A stretch of DNA of 64,000 nucleotides from Stappia indica (GTDB lineage: Bacteria > Pseudomonadota > Alphaproteobacteria > Rhizobiales > Stappiaceae): positions 124,001 through 188,000 of the forward strand of contig NZ_MBQE01000005.1 of NCBI RefSeq assembly GCF_001696535.1. The letters run 5' to 3'. Positions 34,171-41,868 of this stretch are shown piece by piece (position 1 is the first letter of the stretch; the number at the start of each line of letters is the position of its first letter). A model generated the notes under the pieces. That model saw only the letters and a list, made by a program, of their open reading frames with translations. It was not told the DNA's origin and made no database searches. The position numbers and the translations under genes were made by a program.

Positions 34171-34223
34171 GCGCTTTTTTGGGGATGGGCGTGCTGCTGC
34201 GGCCTGTCCGACGGCGCATTCGC

Positions 34224-35024
34224 TCAACGCGTCATCGACTGGACCCTGGAGCTGCCTTCTGAGAGCCACTGCTTGACGAAGTCGAACGAGGCGGTTGCCG
34301 GGGCGACCCAGAAATTCTCGGGGTCGCTCTGGTGTGGATGCTCGGCAAAGAAGATGAAAATCGAAATGTCTATCGTCTTGTCCCAGACCCAACCATCGCA
34401 CGCGCGCCCGGTAGAGCAGTTCAGGAAAGCCAACATGTCCCCATTGTTGTATTCCTGAAAAAACGTGCTTCTTCTAAGACTTTCCAGGTTTCTGAAGTCT
34501 CTGGTGGAGCGGGGCCCCTCCGAACTGCTGATGTCTGTCTGCTCGATCTGGAATTGCACGATATAGCTTTCGCTGTCGTTCTCTGCGCGCTGAACGGTGA
34601 GAGGCGAGTTGGAGCCCAGGTTGCAAGCGACGGGGTCGCGAGATGGCCACCAGAACGAAAAACCGACAGAGCGGGAAAAAGACGTGACAAGTCTCGGGTT
34701 GAATGTGCCGGTCTTGGGATCAAAGCCTGATCGGGCAGAATTCCTTGCCAGGGCTCTGAGATAATCTTCCATCCTGAATTTTTCTTCGCCCCTGGAGATC
34801 TCCCAGGGGTTGATATAGCCGTTCGGGGCAGCCAGCCATTTGCCGCGGTACCAGAGGAGACGAGCCTCGTCGCTCCTGTTTTTCGACTGGTTGCTGCATG
34901 TATCATCAAGACGTTTTGGCTTGATGTATCTGATGCCTGCAGTGTCCGATTGGCCGTAAGCTGCCGTCGACATGTGAATGGCGATCAACAACAGAGCTGT
35001 CTTGGCGGGGAAATATCGCTGCAT
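34224..35024 (-). CDS. Secreted hypothetical protein
   Basis: 266 residues with a Sec signal (KTALLLIAIHMSTAAYGQ). The mature protein is mixed alpha/beta with Cys in DDTCSNQ, VACNLGS and the pair FLNCSTGRACDGW, so disulfides are possible. I recognise no family. It occupies the 1.9-kb segment between the two tRNA-Ser remnants with a small coiled-coil gene on the other strand. GC content is below that of the chromosome, which fits island DNA. Confidence 0.65.
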   Translation of the reverse strand: MQRYFPAKTALLLIAIHMSTAAYGQSDTAGIRYIKPKRLDDTCSNQSKNRSDEARLLWYRGKWLAAPNGYINPWEISRGEEKFRMEDYLRALARNSARSGFDPKTGTFNPRLVTSFSRSVGFSFWWPSRDPVACNLGSNSPLTVQRAENDSESYIVQFQIEQTDISSSEGPRSTRDFRNLESLRRSTFFQEYNNGDMLAFLNCSTGRACDGWVWDKTIDISIFIFFAEHPHQSDPENFWVAPATASFDFVKQWLSEGSSRVQSMTR

Positions 35025-35317
35025 GCCTCAGTCTTACAGAGGCTCGCACGCCCACGCCAGAGCCCTCCTGATTGAGGAAGGAGAGTGGCAGCGATGGGGT
35101 GGGGTCTTTGCCCGTCCGCTTCTGGGCGGCGAAATAAGAAAGCGGCCATTCCGACTTGGCTTGCCACTGGTAGTCTTCCTTCAGCACGCCTCCGTCGGCG
35201 GTAATTTGGCCAGTAGGTCAGTTAAATTCTTATTGGTGCTATAGATATAGCTGGCACTTTCCGGCCTCCCCCGCAGCATGATAGTCACGCTCTTGTTGTA
35301 AAAATTTGGGGCGAATC

Positions 35318-35776
35318 ATGAGGCGGGTAATCTATCGGACACTTGTCGCGTTGGACCGGTTCTTCAACAGCGCGATCCGCATTCAGGGGGATCCACTCAC
35401 CGGTGTAAGTGTTTCGCTCATTTACAAGGGCACTCAACAGTCACTCGATGAGCGCTTGGCGAAAATTGATGTTGCGCGGGAAAACCTTGCCGAAGCACTG
35501 CGAGCTATGGATGAGATTCGCGACCAAGCGAAGGACAACAAGAATGCACTGGAGGCCTTGAACCGAGAGCTTGAAGGCACCTCGCGAGAGAAAGAGAACG
35601 CGGCGAAAGAAATCGAAACTCTTCGAAGCCTTGCGCAATTAGATGTCGAAACCGTTCGCCGAGCGCTTGGCGTTCCGACCACGCGGCGGAGGGTGGTGGA
35701 ATTGAGCTTCTCATTTGTCCTCGGCATTATCGCTTCACTCGCCGCTGCCTGGATTTGGCGCCTGATCGGAGGCTAG
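35318..35776 (+). CDS. Coiled-coil protein with C-terminal membrane anchor
   Basis: 152 residues from ATG 35318. Residues about 35-110 are Ala/Glu/Lys/Arg-rich and heptad-like (ENLAEALRAMDEIRDQAKD and following), so a long coiled coil is likely. The C-terminus has one strong membrane segment (LSFSFVLGIIASLAAAWIW) ending WRLIGG, giving a tail-anchored arrangement. No family recognised. The 293-bp gap upstream (35025-35317) holds nothing clear apart from the promoter side of this gene. Confidence 0.65.
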   Translation: MRRVIYRTLVALDRFFNSAIRIQGDPLTGVSVSLIYKGTQQSLDERLAKIDVARENLAEALRAMDEIRDQAKDNKNALEALNRELEGTSREKENAAKEIETLRSLAQLDVETVRRALGVPTTRRRVVELSFSFVLGIIASLAAAWIWRLIGG

Positions 35777-36026
35777 CAGATCGGGGTTTTCGCGAGTGTT
35801 GCCGATCACCTCACGTTGTTGCGGAGGACCGGGACGAGCCTCTGATCAAGTAGCTTCGATGTTCACCGCTAGCGGGCCGCTATGGGGGGGAAGCAGCCGT
35901 TGCGACCTCAAGATTTAGCGATTTGGGTGTAGCTTCGGCGATTTCGCGCGCCAATTGGTATCTGGCGCCGCTCGCCGGCTCTGCCGCGTTAAATCTAAAA
36001 AATCGGGAAACTGCCGAGAGACCAAT

Positions 36027-36093
36027 CCCTCGATACGGTTTCCCGTCTACATGCGCTCCGGGCGTGCGCCTTGAACCACTCGGCCACCTCTCC
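36027..36093 (-). pseudogene. tRNA-Ser remnant, 5' half (attachment-site copy)
   Basis: Minus-strand copy of tRNA-Ser(GGA) from its 5' end (36093) through D arm, anticodon and variable arm. The first 20 bp of plus sequence (36027-36046) are identical to 57980-57999, and CAG-n-CCGTCCGGTGGG upstream of the 5' end is also shared. The T arm and acceptor 3' strand are replaced by unrelated DNA to the left. It shares with the 34.1-kb remnant two bases that differ from the intact gene. The 444-bp gap 35777-36220 around it has no gene. Confidence 0.75.
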
Positions 36094-36220
36094 GCAGTCC
36101 GTCCGGTGGGGCTCTCGGCGGTCGGCTTTCCGCGAAGGCTTTGCTATAGCTGGGGTAGGGGAGGCAGGGGCCTCCTTCAGGATGTCGCGGCGCTGCAAGG
36201 GGTGCCTGGTTGAGGTGCGG

Positions 36221-36832
36221 ATGCGGTTTGCTACCCTCTTTCTGATGACGATTGCCGTCTGGCTGTCCTCGGCAGCTCAGGCGTGGGAAGCTCAGGCGAG
36301 CGCCAAGGATACCGAGACATGGCTGCGCCTCTCGGAACGCTGTCGCATGGCCATCGAGCAAGGCGAGAGGTTGGATACGCAGGGGCTGGACGATCTCGGG
36401 CCTTCGATCCGGCGCGTGCCGCCTCTCATGATAGAGGGTCTGGCCGAGCCTGCGAGGCACGGACATGAAGTGCGCCAGCACAGCTGGCAGCAGGACGGTT
36501 CTTCATTCGTGGCGGTGAAAGAGGAATATCCCGGCGGGCGGCGGTCCTGCGCGATCCGGCTGGCTCCGGGCATGCCAGCCGTGACGGCGGTCGAGGAGGC
36601 GGATTTCGTTTCCGCGTTTCTTCAGAAGCGCCAAGCGCTCATTGCGGCCGGGGCCCACGAGGAAAGGAACCCTGACCCCATCTTCTCGACCAATCTTGGC
36701 GTGGGGCCAATTGCGCGCAGCGCCAGCGGCTGCCGGATAATCTCCGGTCTGCAAATCGAGACGAGGCCCGGCCGAGAGCCGTTTTTCAACTCTTTCAGCG
36801 CTGAGCAAGCGGGATGCTCGCTGCCGCGCTGA
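36221..36832 (+). CDS. Secreted hypothetical protein
   Basis: 203 residues. Signal peptide MRFATLFLMTIAVWLSSAAQ, cleaved at AQA/W. The mature part has Cys in SERCRMAIEQ, RRSCAIRL, SGCRIISG and EQAGCSLPR, so two disulfides are plausible. No family recognised. It is the first gene inside the element after the 36.0-kb tRNA remnant and precedes the mobilization module by about 200 bp. Confidence 0.65.
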   Translation: MRFATLFLMTIAVWLSSAAQAWEAQASAKDTETWLRLSERCRMAIEQGERLDTQGLDDLGPSIRRVPPLMIEGLAEPARHGHEVRQHSWQQDGSSFVAVKEEYPGGRRSCAIRLAPGMPAVTAVEEADFVSAFLQKRQALIAAGAHEERNPDPIFSTNLGVGPIARSASGCRIISGLQIETRPGREPFFNSFSAEQAGCSLPR

Positions 36833-37048
36833 GCCAAGCGCGCAGGGTTGGTGTGGCGGCTGCGCGCGAATGAAAACGGCGGGAAGGGTTCGCAAGGCCA
36901 AGGGCCGTCCGAGCTGATGCGAGGCCCCGACTGGAGCGAAGCCCGGAGTCAGAGAATGACGGAGGGTTCGGGAAGCCGTTCGAATGTGCTGCCCAGCGGG
37001 CTACCGCCCGTCGGCACTATCGCTCGATAACTGGCTGATCAGGGGAAA
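36833..37048. other. Intergenic region upstream of mobilization genes, possible oriT
   Basis: The 216 bp before the mob operon contain short inverted repeats, for example CGGGCTACCGCCCG around 36998-37011, and GGAGCGAAGCCCGGAGTCAG-like partial repeats. Relaxase genes usually lie next to oriT, so this is the most likely nick region, but I see no recognisable nic consensus. Confidence 0.35.
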
Positions 37049-37156
37049 ATGGCGGAGACGGATGGAGAAACTTTAAACTCTCTGTTCGACGTTCTGGCCG
37101 ACTGGAACCACCAGCTTAAGCACGCAAAAGTCGATTTCGGGGGACCGCGCCCATGA
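37049..37156 (+). CDS. Small 35-residue protein translationally coupled to mobC
   Basis: Reads MAETDGETLNSLFDVLADWN and continues to GGPRP. AGGGGAAA immediately precedes the ATG. Its stop overlaps the mobC start as ATGA, so ribosomes probably pass from one to the next. Acidic N-terminus, amphipathic middle. No family recognised; it could be a leader peptide or a small relaxosome component. Confidence 0.5.
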   Translation: MAETDGETLNSLFDVLADWNHQLKHAKVDFGGPRP

Positions 37157-37617
37157 CCGGTCTTTCCCGCAACACCGGGCCGCGCCGTCGCGCCCCGGTG
37201 TCCATCCGCTTTTCAGAATCTGAACGCGCCGCGCTCGTGGCGCGTGCCGGTTCCCGTCCGGTCTCGACCTATATCAAGGGCATCCTATTCGGTGGCGGGG
37301 TGCCGCCGCGCCGTGAGGCGCGAAGCATCGCGCCTGACCGCGAATTGCTGGGCCGTGTACTTGCCGCGCTCGGCCAGTCCCAGTTGGGTGACAGCCTGTC
37401 GCGCCTCGCACGGCTGGCGGAGACCGGGGTGCTGTATTGCGACCCGGAGACTCTGGCGGGGCTGCGCCGGGCCAGCGACGACCTACGCGCCGTGCGCGTG
37501 ATGCTGATGCAGGCGTTGGGGAAGGAGCCGGATCCCAACCCGTCCGATGCGTTCAACGATGCTGCCGGGAGGGTCAGACAATCCTCCTACGCCAAAGGCT
37601 ACGGAGGACGATCGTGA
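37153..37617 (+). CDS. mobC: Plasmid mobilization relaxosome protein MobC-like
   Basis: 154 residues. The N-terminal RAPVSIRFSESERAALVARA is a ribbon-helix-helix-like DNA-binding start, followed by YIKGILFGG. The C-terminal helical half has SLSRLARLAETGVLY and LRRASDDLRAVRVMLMQALG as in MobC. It binds oriT and assists the relaxase. Overlaps the relaxase gene as GTGA. Confidence 0.82.
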   Translation: MTGLSRNTGPRRRAPVSIRFSESERAALVARAGSRPVSTYIKGILFGGGVPPRREARSIAPDRELLGRVLAALGQSQLGDSLSRLARLAETGVLYCDPETLAGLRRASDDLRAVRVMLMQALGKEPDPNPSDAFNDAAGRVRQSSYAKGYGGRS

Positions 37618-38879
37618 TCCTTGTCGGCTCCCAACGCGGCGGCGCGGGGAACCTCGCCCGCCACCTGATGAACGCCGTGGAGAACGAACACGTCACCGTG
37701 CAGGAGTTGCGCGGCTTCGTGGCGGACACTCTGCCGGGCGCGCTCGCGGAAGCGCACGCGATCTCCAAGGCAACGCAGTGCCAGCAATTCATGTTCTCGC
37801 TCAGTCTGAACCCGCCCAAGGGTCAGGATACGACGGTGGAGGACATGATGCTTGCCGCCGATCAGGCCGAGGCGAAGCTTGGCCTGTCCGGCCAGCCGCG
37901 CGCGGTCGTGGTACATGAGAAGAAGGGCAGACGGCATGTTCATGTCGTCTGGTCGCGCATTGATGCGGACTCGATGAAGGCCATCAACCTGCCCTTCTTC
38001 AAACAGCGCCTCGCTGCGCTATCAAAGGAACTTTACCTAGACCATGGCTGGGCGCTGCCGGACGGCCACAGGGAGAATGGCTGGAAGAACCCGCTCAACT
38101 TCACCATGGCGGAATGGCAGCAGGCCAAGCGCATTGGTCTCGACCCGCGCGAGGTGAAGCAGATCTTCCAGACTGCTTGGCGGCAATCGGATTCGATGCC
38201 TGCGTTTCGGGCGGCGCTGGAAGAGCGCGGCTACTGGCTGGCAAAGGGTGACCGTCGCGGCTTCGTCGCGATGGATATCAACGGCGAAGTCTTCTCCATC
38301 GCGCGCTGGACGGGCGTGAAGACGAAAGAGGTCAATCAACGCCTCGGCGATCCGGAGAAACTTCCCAGCGTCGAACAGGTGAAAGCGTCCGTCCATGCGC
38401 GCCTGACCAGCCGCGTGCGTGAATACATCGCCGAGGGCCGGGAAACGCAGGCGAAAGAGCTTGCGCCGGAGGTCCATGCCCTGCGCGAGATGGTGAAGGC
38501 GCATCGCCAGGAACGCGCGCTGCTGGAGAAGAAGCTTCAAGCCCGTCAGCTTGCGGAAACCAAGGAACGTTCGGCGCGGCTGCACAAGGGGATTCGCGGT
38601 GTCTGGGAACTCCTGACCGGCAAGGCCCGCGCCATCAGGCGGCGGAACGAGAAAGAGGCGTTCGACGGATATCGCCGCGACACGGCGCAGCGCGAAGCAC
38701 TCTTCACGGCCCAGTCCAGGGAAAAGCAGGCGCTGCACACGCGCATCGCCGCGATGCGCGCGCGTCAACGCGCGGAGCGCATGCAGCTCGCGGGCAGGCT
38801 CGCCGATGTTCTGCGCATGACCGATCCCAACCGAACCCCGCAACGTGCGCGCTCACCGCGCCTTGAACTCGAACTGTAG
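37614..38879 (+). CDS. Relaxase/mobilization nuclease (MobA/VirD2 family)
   Basis: 421 residues from GTG 37614. The HUH metal site is RRHVHVVWSRID (His108, His110) with His101 in VVVHEKKG. The family start is VILVGSQRGGAGNLARHLMN. It should nick oriT and carry the strand covalently. There is no Tyr before residue about 140, so the nucleophile is not a usual N-terminal tyrosine. The C-terminal 200 residues are charged and helical. Lies between mobC and the coupling-protein gene. Confidence 0.88.
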   Translation: MILVGSQRGGAGNLARHLMNAVENEHVTVQELRGFVADTLPGALAEAHAISKATQCQQFMFSLSLNPPKGQDTTVEDMMLAADQAEAKLGLSGQPRAVVVHEKKGRRHVHVVWSRIDADSMKAINLPFFKQRLAALSKELYLDHGWALPDGHRENGWKNPLNFTMAEWQQAKRIGLDPREVKQIFQTAWRQSDSMPAFRAALEERGYWLAKGDRRGFVAMDINGEVFSIARWTGVKTKEVNQRLGDPEKLPSVEQVKASVHARLTSRVREYIAEGRETQAKELAPEVHALREMVKAHRQERALLEKKLQARQLAETKERSARLHKGIRGVWELLTGKARAIRRRNEKEAFDGYRRDTAQREALFTAQSREKQALHTRIAAMRARQRAERMQLAGRLADVLRMTDPNRTPQRARSPRLELEL

Positions 38880-38888
38880 GAGGATGAA

Positions 38889-40967
38889 ATGAACAAGCCT
38901 CTCAGCCCCCGCATCATCAATGGACAGATCATCCCGCCGCCGCGCGCTCTCGTGCCCGCGCGCAAAAAGACACCGACGACACAGGACAGGCCGCGTAGCG
39001 GCATTCCGCTTGGCACCGCGCGCTGGCACGACCTCGCGCCATCGGATCGCTACCAGCCGGGAGACTTCTATCTTGGCTACGGTCCCGAGGGCCAGCCGGT
39101 GGGGTTTCGCGATGACCGGCATGTGCTGATTGTCTGCGGCAATCGCGGCGGCAAGGGCGTGTCATATCTGGTGCCCAATCTGCTCACCTGGCCCGGCTCG
39201 GTGCTGGTGATCGACCCCAAGGGCGAGAACGCGATGGTCACGGCGCGCCGCCGTGGCCGGGGCTCGGCCTATGCCAAAGGCATGGGTCAGAGCGTGCATA
39301 TTCTTGACCCCTACGGCGAGGTCGCCGTGCCGGGTGAGGATTTCTCGGGATACCGCAAGCGGTTCAACCCGCTGGACCTCCTGGGTGCGAATGAACCCGA
39401 ATCCGTCGTCATCGCGGGTCGCATTGCCGAGTCCCTTGTCCAGGTGGAGCGGTCCAACGATCCGTTCTGGGAGGAATCGGCGCGGACGCTTGATCGGGAT
39501 TTGTGTCTGCATATCGCAAGCAGTCCGGACTATTCGTCTCAAGAACGCAATCTCATCACAGTGCGCAAATTGTTGCGCGGCGGTGACCGCAAACGGGAGG
39601 AACTGGCGCGGCTGCTGGAAGAGGACAGTAAGCTCACTTCCGGCTTCGAGCTACTGTTCGACGCGATGAAGCGAAGCACGGCGTTCGGCGGTGTGGTGGC
39701 GGAAGGCGGCGCTTACTATCTCGACCAGTTGCACAACGCGCCGCGCACGCTGGCGGGTGTCATCTCGACGGCGGCGCGGTCGCTGGATTTCCTTGATGAT
39801 CCGCAAATGCGCGCCTGCACCAGCGCCTCGGATTTCTGCCTGTCTGAATTGAAGACCAATCCCAAGGGTGTCAGCCTTTTTGTCTGCCTGCCGCAACGCA
39901 TGGCAGACACGCATTACGGCTGGTTGCGCATGCTGGCCGCGCTCACCATCGGCGAGATGGAGCGCACGCGCGGCCAGCCCGCGAGCGGGCATCCGGTGCT
40001 GATGGTGATGGATGAGTTTCCTGCGCTACGGCGCATGCGCGTCATCGAGAATGCCGCCGCTCAAATCGCCGGGTTCGGCGTGAAGATGGTGTTCGTTGCG
40101 CAAACGCTGGCGCAGCTCAAGGATATCTACAAGGACAACTGGGAGACGATGGTCGCGAATGCGGGCGTGAAGATCTTCTTCGGCAACGAGGACCAGTTCA
40201 CGCGCGACTATGCCTCCAAACTCGCGGGCGACACGGAAACCGTGCGCACCGCCTATAGCGGCAGTGGCACCGAGGGTTGGAGTGAAACCCAGTCGCGTTC
40301 CTCCACGGTGGGCGAGTCCACCAGCTTCACGTCCGGACATTCCGGCAGCATCGGTCCGGGCGGCGGGCAGAGTGTCAACAGCAGTGTCACGGTCGGAAGT
40401 TCCGGAAGCTTCACCCACGGCAGTTCACAAGGTCGCAGCGGATCCCAAACCAGGGGTTATGCCGAGAGCGTCCACAAGCGCCCGCTGGTCGCGCCCGGTG
40501 AGATTGGCCAGCTCTTTGGCAATCGCGACAAGCCAATGGCGCTCGTCATTGCCTCGGGCTGGAATCCGCTGGCGGTGAAGCGGCTGGAATATTACCGCGA
40601 GAAGAGCTGGCGCGGTCTTTATGACCGCCACCGCGACCATCCCGCGCCGGTCACGCTCGCGGCGCTGCCGAAGCTGATTGCCGACGAGGACCGCGCGAAG
40701 CGTGAGGCGGCGGAACGGCGCGAACGCGAAGCACGGGAGAAGGTAGAGCGCGAACAGCGCGAAGCTTGGCAGAAGGAATGGGAGCGTGCGCATCGGTGGA
40801 ACAAACGCATGGAAACGCTGCGCGCTGCCGAGTTGCAACGCCGCAAGAGGTACATCAATGCCGCGATTGGGACAGCCAAATGCGTGATGATTATCGGCGC
40901 TGGCGGTCTTTTTGGCCTCATCACAAGTGTGGTTTCGGATTACGGGTGGGCGTATTTCATTCGCTGA
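38889..40967 (+). CDS. Type IV coupling protein, VirD4/TraG family
   Basis: 692 residues. Walker A is VCGNRGGKGVSYLVPN (about 82-97), Walker B is LMVMDEFPALRRMRV, and ALVIASGWNPL marks the C-terminal ATPase lobe. A Ser/Gly-rich insertion (about 450-520, for example SGHSGSIGPGGGQSVNSSV) interrupts the C-terminal half. The usual two N-terminal membrane helices are missing; the only hydrophobic segment is at the very C-terminus (CVMIIGAGGLFGLITSVV). It links the relaxosome to a secretion channel supplied by a helper. Confidence 0.88.
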   Translation: MNKPLSPRIINGQIIPPPRALVPARKKTPTTQDRPRSGIPLGTARWHDLAPSDRYQPGDFYLGYGPEGQPVGFRDDRHVLIVCGNRGGKGVSYLVPNLLTWPGSVLVIDPKGENAMVTARRRGRGSAYAKGMGQSVHILDPYGEVAVPGEDFSGYRKRFNPLDLLGANEPESVVIAGRIAESLVQVERSNDPFWEESARTLDRDLCLHIASSPDYSSQERNLITVRKLLRGGDRKREELARLLEEDSKLTSGFELLFDAMKRSTAFGGVVAEGGAYYLDQLHNAPRTLAGVISTAARSLDFLDDPQMRACTSASDFCLSELKTNPKGVSLFVCLPQRMADTHYGWLRMLAALTIGEMERTRGQPASGHPVLMVMDEFPALRRMRVIENAAAQIAGFGVKMVFVAQTLAQLKDIYKDNWETMVANAGVKIFFGNEDQFTRDYASKLAGDTETVRTAYSGSGTEGWSETQSRSSTVGESTSFTSGHSGSIGPGGGQSVNSSVTVGSSGSFTHGSSQGRSGSQTRGYAESVHKRPLVAPGEIGQLFGNRDKPMALVIASGWNPLAVKRLEYYREKSWRGLYDRHRDHPAPVTLAALPKLIADEDRAKREAAERREREAREKVEREQREAWQKEWERAHRWNKRMETLRAAELQRRKRYINAAIGTAKCVMIIGAGGLFGLITSVVSDYGWAYFIR

Positions 40968-41034
40968 AAGCACGGCCTACACAGCTCATTAGGCGAGAAA
41001 GATGCCGGGGGATGCGGTCTCCCGGCATCAGCGT

Positions 41035-41238
41035 TTAACGAAAAGCGCGCTCGAAATTGCGATGCCACATTTCGTCCTCTCCTAAGTCGCGTGGGGTGGT
41101 TTCGCGGATGGCAAGTTCCCAGAAGGCATCGGCATCCTCCGGCTCCCAGCCCATATACGATACGAGAATGGCCTCGATCGCCTGCCGGGTGAGCACGACG
41201 GTTTCCCGCCGTTCTCGGTTGCCGTTCGCGGCTCTCAT
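41035..41238 (-). CDS. Small hypothetical protein
   Basis: 67 residues, MRAANGNRERRETVVLTRQA, then a helical acidic part (EPEDADAFWELAIRETTPRD). Overlaps the next gene by 4 nt as an operon pair. No family recognised; similar short ORFs accompany mob modules in alphaproteobacterial elements. Confidence 0.55.
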   Translation of the reverse strand: MRAANGNRERRETVVLTRQAIEAILVSYMGWEPEDADAFWELAIRETTPRDLGEDEMWHRNFERAFR

Positions 41239-41462
41239 CGCACACCTGCTATCAGGTCAGGTTGTTCGGCGTTCTCAGCGGGCGGTACTTCGCGCAGGCA
41301 GATGCGGCCAATCACCGGGTATGAATCGAACACCAGGTTGAGGCCCTTGCCGTCTTTGTTGGCCCATCCGGCACCCACGCGGATCCAGCGGGCTTTGTCG
41401 TCATTGCCAATGACCTGAAAAATGGTGTGGGTCGGCGGTTTGGGTTTTCTGTTCTCGTTCAT
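41235..41462 (-). CDS. Small hypothetical protein, mobile-element associated
   Basis: 75 residues from MNENRKPKPPTHTIFQVIGN. The segment KARWIRVGAGWANKDGKGLN resembles the small beta-rich proteins (DUF736-like) common beside conjugation genes, but I cannot assign it firmly. AAAGGAGAC lies just upstream of the ATG. Start at 41462, since the longer reading frame above it is not protein-like. Confidence 0.6.
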   Translation of the reverse strand: MNENRKPKPPTHTIFQVIGNDDKARWIRVGAGWANKDGKGLNLVFDSYPVIGRICLREVPPAENAEQPDLIAGVR

Positions 41463-41868
41463 GATCGTCTCCTTTTGTTTCGGCCCGGCACGATGCCCGG
41501 CCTTATGGGGACGATGAGGCCGCGTCCGTTGGGCGCGGGTCATACCGGCAACACGGTCCTTCGCCCTGCGGGCTTCGGACCGCAGGCGGTAGGAGTGGTG
41601 CGGGCAGCCGGTTGACCCATAGCGCCCCGGCGCGGCCAGACCCCATGCCCAAAGGCCGGTCATGCCGTGGCCGTCGATACGGAGACGTTGAAGGGAACCG
41701 TCCAACCGCCGCGAATCTCAGCCACTTTTCTGGTGAAGAACAGCGACCGGTAGCCGGGAAACGCGCGGAAAACCGGGCCTCAGGCAAAGGTCGTTGATCC
41801 ATTGTTTCGATCATCGCTACACTGCCCGAAGCACGCCGCGACTGGCGGGCTGAACGAAACGGAGCACG
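41463..41868. other. 406-bp intergenic region, promoter side of two divergent units
   Basis: No gene seen. It separates the small minus-strand pair from the secreted S74 protein. A GC-rich hairpin-like stretch CGGCCCGGCACGATGCCCGG sits at about 41480. Nothing else recognisable. Confidence 0.4.

Noticed and set aside
34117..36093. Functional tRNA-Ser genes at 34.1 and 36.0 kb
   Set aside because: Each lacks half of the cloverleaf: the first has no D arm or 5' acceptor strand, the second no T arm or 3' acceptor strand.
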